The notes under the pieces are model-generated. The model ran no database searches, was not told the origin of the DNA, and saw nothing but the letters and a program-made list of their open reading frames with translations. A DNA stretch of 64,000 bases from Symsagittifera roscoffensis (lineage: Eukaryota; Xenacoelomorpha; Acoela; Convolutidae), in contig NC_087068.1 in the NCBI RefSeq assembly GCF_963678635.1, forward strand, positions 1,428,001-1,492,000. The letters are read 5' to 3'. Numbering within the stretch: the stretch's first letter is position 1; every line of letters begins with the position of its first letter. Position numbers and translations under genes: made by a program. Below, piece after piece: positions 1 through 9,715 of the stretch.

Positions 1-86
1 ACATTTCGTAAACTTACATATGTATATATATTTTTAAAAAAATCAGATGGGGACTGGACATAGTAGCCCCAATTGCCCTTACTTAC

Positions 87-283
87 CTAGAGGGTAAACA
101 GCAGTGATCTCCATCTGCCCCACTAAGTGCACATTGGGAAGCAGTGGACCGGGGTGGAGGTGGATGGCAGAGGAGGGGGAGGAGGGGGATCCCCCACAGA
201 GGTACAGTCTCACTTTGTGGTTCACACTGTCTCCGAAATGGGAGAGGATATGTTTGGCCACTGCCAAGTTGGACGAGTCAGCA
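87..283 (-). CDS. MRPL39: MRPL39 exon 3
   Basis: Acceptor CTCTTTTGTTTAG precedes base 283; strong donor GTAAGTAAG follows base 87. Joins exon 2 as GG+T (Gly). Encodes ADSSNLAVAKHILSHFG and onward, matching the late third of MRPL39. Intron 2 (284-5002) is 4.7 kb and full of repeats. Confidence 0.8.
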
Positions 284-3200
284 CTAAACAAAAGAGCTCA
301 AATTGAACCTATCTCTTTTTTCTTTCTCGGTTAAGTTCCTTTCGGAACAAGAGCTTATAAAATAAATTGCCAGAGGGGAATAAAACAAAAACCCAACATC
401 AGGGGCGGCGAATTTAGGGAGCGCGGAGTTGGAGGGCGGGGGGGGGGTCTTTTGAAAATTTTTAAATCTCGTTCCAATCACGACTGAAAGAGTTAATGAT
501 ATATCACTCGGCCCATTTTGACGAATATTTGCGGGACCTGTTTTTGCGTGAAAAACCAAAAAATCATAATAACTAAAACACCCGAATACAAAGTATAAAG
601 TTCCTCCTTATTTTCAAAAGCCGAACCAATCAAAAGTCTAATTGCAAGAAAATAAACCTACGCGTCCAGACAATTCGGCCAAAGACAATTCAGCCGATTT
701 GAAATTCAGACAATTCAGCCAAAGTATGCAGACAAATCAGCCAAAGACAATTCACCCAATGAGAGTGACCGCCTCAGTCGCGCCAACGTGTTGCGAGCTT
801 GCCAACAGAGGGTAGGACTCTGTGCGAAATTTAGAGCCGGTTATCACCGCAAAGCGGCGACGCGCGCGAAGCGCGCCCACCGGAGACCATAAACCGAGAA
901 ACAACTCCAATTCCGATTTTTTTCTTTCGTATCTAGCGTCATGTAAAACTGGCTGAATTGTCTCTGGCTGAATTGTCTCAGGCTGAAGTGTCTGTGCGCC
1001 ATAAACCTAGCTAACAAACAATTGCGTCTCAAATGGCATAAGTCCCAATTACATAAAAACGCAAAAGTTCACAAATAGCATAAATAAGTGAACTTATCAA
1101 TTCAATTGTTGGTTAACATGTTATCTTGAAATCAATTTTTCCAGCAAAATTGTCACTCAATATTTCGAAGCAAAAAATCTGAAAAAAGATGAATATAAAA
1201 GCTCTATATTCAAAGTGCTTTCCGACTAAGAAAAACGCAAGCTGACTCAACCAGACAGATCATTAGTTCATTTTTTTTACGAGGAAAAGGCTACCCGTAA
1301 ATGCCGGGTCAAACCCTATTTATTGAAAGATAACGAGTTGCCTGTTTTCATCTCGAAATCTCTGACTAAAGATGAACTCGAATAAGAAAAACGTTTACAA
1401 AACGAAGTATTTTAAACATATCTAGTGTGCCCCGAAAAAAATGACATTCTACCAACAAGAAACAGAAATTCAACCGGATAATTGACAATCGTTCAACAAT
1501 GTTCAAAAATTTTTTGGACTTGATGTTTTTTTACCTCAAAGAACTTTTACCCAACGGTGTATATGATGTCATTGAAATTATGAATGTGGAACTCTCTATA
1601 CATATAATTGAGTAGTTCATGTTATGTAATATGTTTGCAGATGTCGTACTTATTTATGGCATTTCGAAGTAAATCACTTCGCCCGAGTGCATCCAAAGAT
1701 TAGGTGCCACTATTATAAAGATATATTCTGTATTTTCGAACTTCCGAAAAGAACAACGCAAGAGCCTTACCGCAAATCTATCTGATATAATGAACAGGAG
1801 TCGAGCTCTTAAGAGCTCAATCAAACACAAAATCGGATGATACACACAACTACCAAAATTGCAGAATCCCCAACACTCAAAAATGGAAACGTCTTACGGG
1901 TGTGATTGACACAAAACTATTAATGGTTATCTTTTTGCAGAACGAAAATCTTTTGCTGTTTAAGTTACTGTAGTACTTCTGAAGATTTTGATTGTAAGGC
2001 GTTTCCAACCAAAGTTACACAGGTAAGGTCGTTGACAATATCAATGCGGAACGGTCTACATCTATAGTTTAAAAGTTCATTGTATGTAATACACTTCAAA
2101 AATGGAAATTTCTATATCTTTAGCTGAAGAGTTCATGTTATGTAAAATATTTGCAGATGTCGCATTTATTTATTTCATATTGAAAAAAAAGGTTCGGCCG
2201 TGTCCACTCGAAAGATGAGAATTGCTACCAGCGGTTTACAATCTCTCATTGCAGCGGTTTACAATCTTCCGGTCTTATCAAGTTACTAAATATCTCTTCC
2301 CGAACAAGTATCTCAATTGAATACCGCATTAATAAAATCACCATTCTTTGTTTGCGTGCTTCATTTTATGGGATGAAAAATGACGAGAATATTTTACTTA
2401 GATATTTCAACCTTCCCAATCTCTGCAGGTACACTCAAATTTCTTCCTGTTCTGGTTTACCACATTTCTCACGGCATTTGATGATTGGAACTTGTCCAGT
2501 TTATCACGGGGGCCACACAAAAAAGGCGATTCTGTCGACCTTGGTATTGGAATCAAATCCTGGCATCATGAATGTCAACACTCTCGAAGCTAGACTGTTT
2601 AAAACTTTTTCTTTGACTTTAACGGCTGTTTCCACTTGCAATTCTATGCTTCAAGGCTTTGAAAACGTTGCAAATTTCGGTGTCACAATTTTCTATTTAC
2701 AGGACTGGTCTGCACACAAAAGCATTGAACTTAAGAAAAACTTTTAAGTGTTTTATTACATTAAAAGCCTTATCTCAGTCTCTGTTTCGCCTCATGTGTA
2801 CAACTTACTCAACCCATGTCTTGATTATTCGTTCATATTATTCCCAAGTGTGCTTCGCAACGGCTATAAATTCAAGTGAACTTCACTCATCTCACAAAAA
2901 CTTATTCATTGTGCTTTTGCGTATTCTAGCTACCAATCCAATTTTAAAACACCTCTCTGTCCCTTTTGCAAGTTACTCCATGTTTTTTATGGTCTTGCTA
3001 CTTTTAACTTAATTAACTTTGCCTTTCCAAGTAAAGTGGGCTTACGTTCAGAAAATCAAGTTGATTTTCAATGTCGTTCAAGACGCAAATTTTCCACATA
3101 CAGAGGCTGTGTTTATAGTATAGTAGATAAAGCAAACTATATCACTACGAATACTGAAATCAACAAGTTCGATCCACCCAGAAAGTTAAAACGGGATCTT

Positions 3201-6167
3201 CTCTCCTACTTGATGTCACTTTCGACTGCCAAGTTCTCCATGACCTGTACTAGCTGTACTACCTTTCTAAACTGTAAATGCCTCACATACAGCTGCCGAC
3301 AAACTGCAAATTCCTATGTAACAATTTGGTTTATAAAACCGTTTTAATTTATAAATCTTTCAGTGGTAGTACTAAAAACAAAGTTTGAACAAAAAATTAT
3401 TCCATCAAAAACTTTTTAACGCTTTTTGCTCATTTTGCCGCCGAAACTTTCGAAAACACTACTCTTAATACAATCTCTGGCGCTATCATTTCGATGATCA
3501 TTCACTTTTTCTTGTACGTTAATGATATTAGCATTTTCGCTTTTATTATCAATCGTAAATAAACTCGTATTGATTATTTGTCAAATATTTGGCACAAAAT
3601 TCGGCTCTTTTTCCTTTTACCTTCCACCTGCAAGTTTTTACAAGTTAAATGATTGTTCACATTGTCCAACTATTATGAAAATTGACATGCAGACTAATTA
3701 GGCCATGATAAACATATTTGGTCATCATAACCAACCTTTTACAACCACTCGTTACACCAAAAAACATGCTTGTGTGAAGTAGGGGGGATGTGGAAAACAT
3801 TGGATCAAATTAACGATAAAAATTAACGGATCAATTTTCGCGATGTGTATGAAACAGCCTCTTTGACATAACATTGTGACGATCAGTGTTTGCAGCTCAT
3901 TTATTTTACATAGAAGCGAAGCAGAGCTTCGCACCACGTGATGCAAAAATTGTACGAAAAGAAAAATTAGATCATAAAATCAGATTACAAAATTGTTGGA
4001 GAAACATTTAAAAAAATATATATAAGAAACAAAATCAGCCTACCCCCAACTTACTTTTAAAACCTGCCTGCTATTCATCGGTCTTCCGAAAACACGCAAT
4101 CAAACCATTGGTAAACTGCATTGATGAAAGAACCAAAAACTACTAACTCTGATATGCTTTTTAAATAAGTAAATGAAAGACATAAAAACCGAACAATATT
4201 ATTCAATTTATCAGAAGCCTAGACTAATTGGATGAGAAACACAACAAATATGATCGGAACAAAATTCTGAACGGATTTGAAAAAGTCTGAATATTTTGAA
4301 CAGAGAAGTGATCTGAACTACTTTTCAAAACAATATGGGCTAAAAAATCAATGAGAACATATTTTCAATTGTCGTATTTTCAAACAGAAAAATAAACAAA
4401 AAATGCAAAAACATACACTCAATTATCTACATCACACAAAATAAAAAAACAGCTGATTGAACAAAAAAAAAGCATAAAAGGTTAAAAGCAAAGCTAATGT
4501 GCAAACTGAAAATTAAAAAATAATGAGAAATTTTCTTTTTATTTAAAAAAAAATTCGAACAATTTTAACTTTTTTCATTTTTAAAGTTTTCACTGTTATT
4601 ACGAAGGGTCTGGGAAAATAATTTAGATTTGCTCAAAACAATTTGTAAGACTGTTTGTTTGAAAATGAGCCGACGGAATTAAAGCCGACATTCAAGTGCC
4701 GAAAAAAATATTTTTGAATGAACCCATGACAGGCACATACCTAACATGAATATACTGACTGCATTTACACCTGCAGTGAAACGTGCAAATTATATGGACA
4801 AAGTTGTTTACGGGAAAAAGTCTAGTATCCCGTTCCAATACCCTTGCTTATCGCAAGGGTAAATAAGGAGTAAAGCAATAATAGGAAAGGGCAAAAGTTG
4901 ATAACAAAGTCAAACAATTTTGCAACTATTCAATTCAGCTGAATTGCTCAGCGTCGATAAGTAGGGACTATAAACTAAATTTGAAAAAAAATAGAATCTC
5001 ACCCTAGAACCTTTTCTGCACTTTTCAATCCACAGTCAAGTCCGTAAATATCTGGTTTGGAATAAATGAAACTCCTGAGTTTTCTGTTTACAAAACTCAA
5101 CTCTGATTGGCTGGCAGTCCAATTTAGCCTGTCGTCTTCATCCGAGTCAGTTTTAACCAGTTCGAACTCAAAACCAAACGCTCCTTCCGTGGCAGTCAAA
5201 TCAGGAGTAGACAAGTGAGGGATAACTTTGATTGTTTCTTTGAAAATGTCGCCCAAAACGGCGCCAGATAGCAGTGAGCATGTGTTCCAGAGGGTCTTGT
5301 TGGCCAGATGTGGATCTTGCTGTTGTTGGTTTTTGAACCAGACAAACTGCAGTGTGACGTTTTCCTTTTCACTAAAACAGTTACATTCATCAGCTTACTT
5401 CTCAGGTTCTCTCAAATCACATTAGCATAGTTTTACCGAACTGTTAATATACAAAATGGTCGTTAAAACTAGGAATTCTTGAGAGCACGCCACTGATTTT
5501 TGGTAACTGTGAGCTATAGTAAGTTAAGAAGGCTATAAAGAGGAAGATAGAAACCGTGGTTAAACTTGAATCAAACCAAGCTGGCTTTTGAGGAGTCGTT
5601 GTGGATTCATAATTAAAATTCACAACCTTTTACATAATTTTACAATTCATTTTTTGTAATGAATTTCAATCATGAAAATTAATACCTGATAGCTTGATTC
5701 ATATCGACCACTTTGGATGCATTGAGCAAGGCTACGGCCGACAGTGTGACGTAATTCCTCCCCAGATGTCTGGCCACGTCCAGGGGCGTGGAGTAATTTC
5801 TGTTCACCTCAACCTCCATATTCTTGTTATGACCTACATGTTTAACTCTCACTTTCTCCAACTTCCCACTAAGTTCTGCACGTAATTTCACTTCGTCAAG
5901 AAATCTTTTCACGGGAGTTGAGTGTGAATTATCAGTTTGCTCAGATGAATCAGTGACAATTTCTGTGATTGGATCAGACGGTTCCCTTTCAATCACGTTT
6001 GATGAATAATTAGAACATGACCTAATCAAGAGAAAGCTTGGTTGTTGCACTTTAATCAGCTCTATTGAAAGAATTTGAGGAGCAGTTGAAATCTTTCTCA
6101 ATTTGCAAAATGAGCATCGTTTGGAAAATTGGGGCAATAATTGTCCGTTCATCAATTTAGACGTCAT
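87..6167 (-). CDS. MRPL39: Mitochondrial ribosomal protein L39 (mL39), 3' end beyond window
   Basis: Large-subunit mitoribosome protein mL39, which carries a TGS-like fold related to threonyl-tRNA synthetase. Three exons are visible: 5686-6167, 5003-5371 and 87-283 (349 residues so far). The first ~30 residues are rich in Lys, Arg and Ser with almost no acid, as in a mitochondrial presequence. Residues ~105-160 (VRVKHVGH, then NYSTPLDVARHL) align with the TGS part of vertebrate MRPL39 (IEVKHVGK, NISTPYSCAMHL). The third exon ends with a segment, GPLLPNVHLVGQMEITAVYPL-like at 87-150, that matches the GPLIPRTS region of the human protein. Reading frame is kept across both junctions (AG+T, GG+T). 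Family members are ~340 residues; this copy is longer because of a low-complexity insert at ~55-85. The last coding exon lies left of base 1. Identification rests on remembered family sequence; divergence is high. Confidence 0.85.
661..1000. mobile_element. Family D TIR element with 9-bp target duplication
   Basis: Non-autonomous 340-bp element in MRPL39 intron 2. The flanks repeat ATAAACCTA exactly (652-660 and 1001-1009). The ends are inverted: left CGCGTCCAGACAATTCGGCC, right (reversed) GGCGCACAGACACTTCAGCC. Inside each end the word AGACAATTCAGCC is repeated two or three times. The centre (~760-890) is GC-rich with hairpin-forming CGCGCGAAGCGCGC. No coding capacity. The 9-bp TSD is typical of Mutator-like elements, but no transposase is present to confirm this. 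Confidence 0.85.
1001..3590. other. Intronic stretch without recognised gene
   Basis: AT-rich part of MRPL39 intron 2. A ~60-bp segment containing TTCATGTTATGTAA and TTTGCAGATGTCG occurs at ~1615-1665 and again at ~2130-2180, so part is an old duplication. Open frames of about 100-130 codons on the plus strand at 2352-3347 have no recognisable family and no ATG context; I treat them as chance. Confidence 0.5.
3600..3800 (+). repeat. Family J interspersed repeat, partial copy
   Basis: Shares ~190 bp with copies at 30525-30800 and 40639-40890: CTCTTTTTCCTTTT, a CCACCTGCAAG-like segment, GACTAATTAGGCCATGA and ACCACTCGTTACACC in the same order. Only the left half is recognisable here. Confidence 0.65.
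3905..4870 (+). repeat. Family K interspersed repeat (~1 kb)
   Basis: Begins with a small hairpin (GCGAAGCAGAGCTTCGC). It shares with 42548-43810, in order, CTACTTTTCAAAACA, AACAGCTGATTGAACAA, AAGGGTCTGGGAA and TTACGGGAAAAAGTCT-type segments. No open frame. A third, shorter copy lies near 33299-33960. Confidence 0.6.
5003..5371 (-). CDS. MRPL39: MRPL39 exon 2
   Basis: Acceptor AACTGTTTTAG precedes base 5371; donor GTGAGA follows base 5003. Encodes the middle of the protein (starting EKENVTLQFVWFKN), equivalent to human CEIKFLTFKD onward. It is contiguous in frame with exon 1, and the 369 nt are open throughout. Confidence 0.83.
5686..6167 (-). CDS. MRPL39: MRPL39 exon 1 (start codon, presequence, TGS-like domain)
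   Basis: ATG at 6167-6165. Ends in ATCAG before donor GTATTA, leaving two bases of a Ser codon. A second in-frame ATG follows five codons later. Eight bases before the first ATG the minus strand reads AAATTTTAG, which resembles a splice acceptor. Confidence 0.83.
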
Positions 6168-6481
6168 TTCAAATCTAAAATTTAGCCCGTAAATTGAAAA
6201 TCAGATCTGTGCAAAAATGAGTGACTGATCAAGAAAAGATGCTACTGAACACATGGCCTGATACTCTCGTTTTTATCGAAGCCAATAGGAGAATTTTTAA
6301 GCTCAAGAACAGACTGTCGGTTTGACCATTTGAACAGTTCGCTGATAAAATCAGCTTGTCAAACCAGTCATCGTGTGACAATGAGTAGAAGGTTCATACC
6401 ATTAGCAATACAGTTTGAACATTTTTGAACAGCAGCAGTAACACAACCTGAACCCTAGTTTTTGAATCAGCTTGTCAATTG

Positions 6482-6654
6482 ATGAAATTTAAACGGATCT
6501 CTTTAACTATCTCGGCCCCTAGTGTATCTAGTAACGAGTATCCCCCTACAAAGAAATAAGTCAACGGTTAAACATGTGGGAATTTTAGACCTAGTAGCGA
6601 ATATCCCCTTTTGCAAAAAGTTGGATATAGTTAAAGAGATGCATTTAAACTTGT
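6482..6654. mobile_element. Short palindromic TIR element (family L)
   Basis: A 173-bp unit whose two ends are inverted copies of TTTAAACGGATCTCTTTAAC (right end reads TTTAAATGCATCTCTTTAAC reversed). It is flanked by TCAATTG at 6475-6481 and 6655-6661, a possible 7-bp TSD, although that word contains a palindrome. Lies just upstream of the MRPL39 start. Confidence 0.6.
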
Positions 6655-6784
6655 TCAATTGTTAGAAATTCATTCAGAAGAAATAAACATGTTTTGTTGC
6701 TATAGAGACAGCCGCATGATCCCTTTGCCTGCCCTCTCCAGATTTTGTTGCAGTATGTATATTATGATTCCAATGTTTTCAATA

Positions 6785-6877
6785 AAACCTTTCTTTCTTT
6801 TTTTCTTTCTTTTTTTCTCTTTCTTTCTTTCTTTTTCTTTCTTTCTTTCTTTCTTTCTTTCTATCTTTCTTTCTTAT
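6785..6877 (+). repeat. (TTTC)n microsatellite
   Basis: About 90 bp of TTTC/TTTTTC repeats. The apparent Phe/Leu/Ser-rich frames over it are translations of the repeat. Confidence 0.95.
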
Positions 6878-7384
6878 ATTTGTGTACCTTCGACGTCATA
6901 TTTTCATATAGCAATCATCATTTTGATACAACCCATCTCCCGCAGAAAAAACATGCTAGTGTAAAAAATGTGAGATACGCGCCAAGCGCATTGGACTGGA
7001 AACGCAGATGCCGAAAATCAGCCCTACTACGAAACAAAACTAAAGCATATCAAATAAAATCTTTCAAATTTGATGCTCCTTACAAATATTTTCGGCAAAT
7101 GGCAAGACTAATAAGTATTAGGCGCTACATTATAGAATGATCCGGTATAGGTATAATGTACAAATTTATCAATTCAACAGGTTTAGCACCAAAAAAGTAT
7201 CCTACTTTCACAAGGGAAGGAATGGTTAATTCATAGTCTACAAAAAATTAGCTCATGATTATAACTATTCGCACCTCCAACTTTTTCAAAATGAGCATTG
7301 AACTAATATTCGGAGTAGTTAGTTGCTCTGGTGAACATGTATTTTCGTTCGAAGTTAGATAGCAAAAAATAAGCAGAACCCTCC

Positions 7385-7720
7385 TTTTAACATACAAAGC
7401 ATTAATACGCCCCATTTTAGGTTAAACATCCCCTGACTGGTCACATGCCGCCAGGAAAACCGCCATTAATCAACTGCAATTTACCCAGAATCAAGACCTC
7501 AGATTTATTACCGGCTCAACACTCATGAGTTTCACTGCCCACCTGCACAAAGAGGTAGAGATCCTCAAAGTTCCATATCACCCACTCTTTTAAGCTCTCA
7601 ATTTTGATCTCGTCATACCACTCCCATCACCCAAATAATTTTTACCACTCACACCCCACACCTCCACGTCAAGTTCGACAATCGTTTTTAAGCGCTTTTA
7701 AAGAAGATACTGACTCCGTT
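7385..7720 (+). pseudogene. Non-LTR retrotransposon fragment, C-terminal end of the reverse transcriptase ORF
   Basis: Plus-strand translation gives LIRPILG, then SPDWSHAARKTAINQLQFTQ, then LRFITGS, the pattern after the RT domain in Jockey/CR1-like elements (LIRPxLxYxxxxW ... LQxxQNxxLRxITG). A stop interrupts LG*TSP and another follows HPLF. What follows (7720-7860) looks like 3' tail. A dead fragment. Confidence 0.65.
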
Positions 7721-7928
7721 TTAGCAATCTTAATCCTTCACTCAATTTTAATAACCAGAAGAAGTTTCTACTTTCGTTTTTAACCACCACAAGTCCCTTT
7801 TACTGAAAAGTACTCAATTGCAGGGGTCAAGACAATCTTGTCTTCGCAGCGTGGTAACTAAGGGTTTTCTCAAAAGGAGTTTCAACTGATTATTGAATTA
7901 CTATCTCGCTCTCTCTGATGTTGTTCTT

Positions 7929-8255
7929 GGCCAGTTTTATTCTGACAGGAAAGTCTGGTTCATTGTCTGGAGGGGCCAGTTAGTGCGTGACCTGTGCAAC
8001 CGTTCGACTGCCCCGTCGTTGCAGGGAAGGTGTCAGCGCTTGAGAGATGAAGGGTTGAAAGGTGGTGTCGAGTGTGTCGTGCAACGTCCTAATGATGTCG
8101 TGTACTAGCCTGCAGGTGCCGTTCATGCTGCTTTGAGTAATCCTGGGTGGACCTGTATGTAGTCATGGCAGATACGGGGGACACACTTCGAGGAGGCCAA
8201 GGCTGAGGCCTACTTAAATTCTGCCCTGGTTGCGCGAAAGAAAACAAAACAACCC
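7929..8255. repeat. Left copy of a ~300-bp direct repeat in a GC-rich island
   Basis: Shares with 8724-9011 a near-identical start (AAAGTCTGGTTCATTGTCTG, then GGGGCCAGTTAGTGCGTGAC), a GTGTCGTGCAACGTCCT segment and an end GAAAGAAAACAAAACAACCC. The copies flank ~470 bp of equally GC-rich sequence. LTR-like in layout, but I see no TG...CA ends, primer-binding site or gag/pol. Confidence 0.8.
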
Positions 8256-8723
8256 GTAGCTAGCATTGTCTTTTTTTTGCATGTGGTTGTTGTTAACCAT
8301 TTTCATTTATTTTCAGATTGAATGCTGAATTTCTTTTCAACTTTGTGTCCCAGCTGTCATCGGGTCTTCTTCCAGAAAGGGAGGTTGATACGATACAGTC
8401 TGATTGGTCGCGGCCTGCTGAAGTCAGGAGGAGTCTGCTGCGCTTCTCCTCGGCAGCGGATGAAGCTTGTGGACTGTTTCCCCAGACGTGTGATCAGATG
8501 GAGGAGAGATTTGACTGTGGTCGTCTTTGACGGAGCATTTGCTCAGACGCTTAGACTGGAATTGGTCTATCCTCCCGATGCCCGACTGGACAAGGATTAA
8601 GTGGAAAAGGTTGGTCCAGGTTTGGCACCGATGGACTGGTTGCATGATCCTGTTGTGTTGTGCAGCAATGCGCCAGCCTGAAGCCCGTTCCATAAGGATC
8701 GCCAGCCGCCTCTTCGGACCCTT
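8256..8723. other. Unrecognised GC-rich insert between direct repeats
   Basis: Overlapping open frames of 70-120 codons exist on both strands, as expected from GC-rich sequence. One plus frame starts with a CPSCHRVF-like motif (8340-8380), suggestive of a zinc-finger fragment from a mobile element, but that is weak. No family assigned. Confidence 0.4.
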
Positions 8724-9011
8724 GGCCAGTTGTATTCTGGCAGGAAAGTCTGGTTCATTGTCTGGAGGGGCCAGTTAGTGCGTGACCTGTGCAACCGTTC
8801 GACTGCCCCGTGTGAGGGTGCAAGCGCTTGAGAGAAGAAGGGCTGCCAGGTGGTGTCGATTGTGTCGTGCAACGTCCTGGTGATGTCATGTACTAGCCTG
8901 CAGCTGCCTCCCATGCTGTTTTGAGTAACCCGGGGGACACACTTCGAGAGGGCCAAGTCTGAGACCTATATGAATTCTGAGCTGGGTGAGCGAAAGAAAA
9001 CAAAACAACCC
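8724..9011. repeat. Right copy of the ~300-bp direct repeat
   Basis: Same order of blocks as 7929-8255, with small deletions (a ~30-bp segment after GTAACCCGGG is missing). Base composition contrasts with the AT-rich surroundings. Confidence 0.8.
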
Positions 9012-9401
9012 GGCAGAAGGGCTACGAAATCCTTGTCCGGACGAAAAAGGAAGAGGATCGTGATGTAAAAAGCAGCTCTAGGAAGTTCAATAATAAAAAT
9101 TAGTCAAAAAACTAGACAATTTTTACTTAAATTTTAACCAGACTCAATTTCCCAATTAATTTAAACAATGGTAAAAGATTTCCAACTAAAGCAACCCAAT
9201 TACCGCATTTGATTGCAGGTTTGAGTTTGTTGACAACTGCCAGTGCAGAAAAATATACGTTGCCAATAGTTGTATGAAGTCTGCACATCAATTAATTTAA
9301 TACTGGTGCTTCTAGTAAAAGGTGCGAAGAAATCTAATCTTTTCCATCACATTCAAGTACAAAGTTAGTGCAAGTGAAGTACATTATAGATTAAACAATA
9401 C

Positions 9402-9407
9402 TTTATT
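9402..9407 (-). terminator. Poly(A) signal AATAAA of NDRG
   Basis: Canonical hexamer 8 nt after the NDRG stop codon, implying a 3' UTR of only a few tens of bases if used. Confidence 0.6.
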
Positions 9408-9415
9408 TGAACTGT

Positions 9416-9715
9416 TCATGGTTTCATTTGTTCCAAAGTCGGGTATCCGTTTCCTTTCAGCATCAAAATAAACGCCTCCACTAGTTTACATGGATTCTCC
9501 TCCTGCACAAATCCCCCCGAGTCGGACACTTTGAACCAGGTGGCCTCGTTTGGATTTAGCTTCGTATTGAGGTCCACTGATTCCTCCACGTGCGGACTCC
9601 AGGCGCCCACGACATTCAGCACCGGACAAGTGATGTTGGACCGGAAGGACCCTCCGTCTCCCTTGGCACTGGTGGCTTCTCGCTTCACACCAATGTCCGA
9701 CCGCTCCAGGAACAC
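9416..9715 (-). CDS. NDRG: NDRG exon 5 (terminal)
   Basis: Acceptor TTTGCTTCAG before 9715, stop TGA at 9418-9416. Encodes VFLERSDIGVKR through NGYPTLEQMKP, including ITCPVLNVVG and FKVSDSGG. Confidence 0.92.
   Translation of the reverse strand: MFLERSDIGVKREATSAKGDGGSFRSNITCPVLNVVGAWSPHVEESVDLNTKLNPNEATWFKVSDSGGFVQEENPCKLVEAFILMLKGNGYPTLEQMKP

Noticed and set aside
104-334. Plus-strand open frame of 76 codons at the left edge
   Set aside because: It starts with GTG and is antisense to MRPL39 exon 3, which has better splice sites and homology.
2352-3347. Run of plus-strand open frames of 100-130 codons
   Set aside because: No family resemblance, non-ATG starts, within an MRPL39 intron; likely chance.
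6659-7140. Phe/Leu/Ser-rich frames
   Set aside because: Translations of the (TTTC)n microsatellite.
7929-9011. LTR retrotransposon
   Set aside because: Direct repeats are present but there are no TG...CA ends, primer-binding site, polypurine tract or gag/pol.
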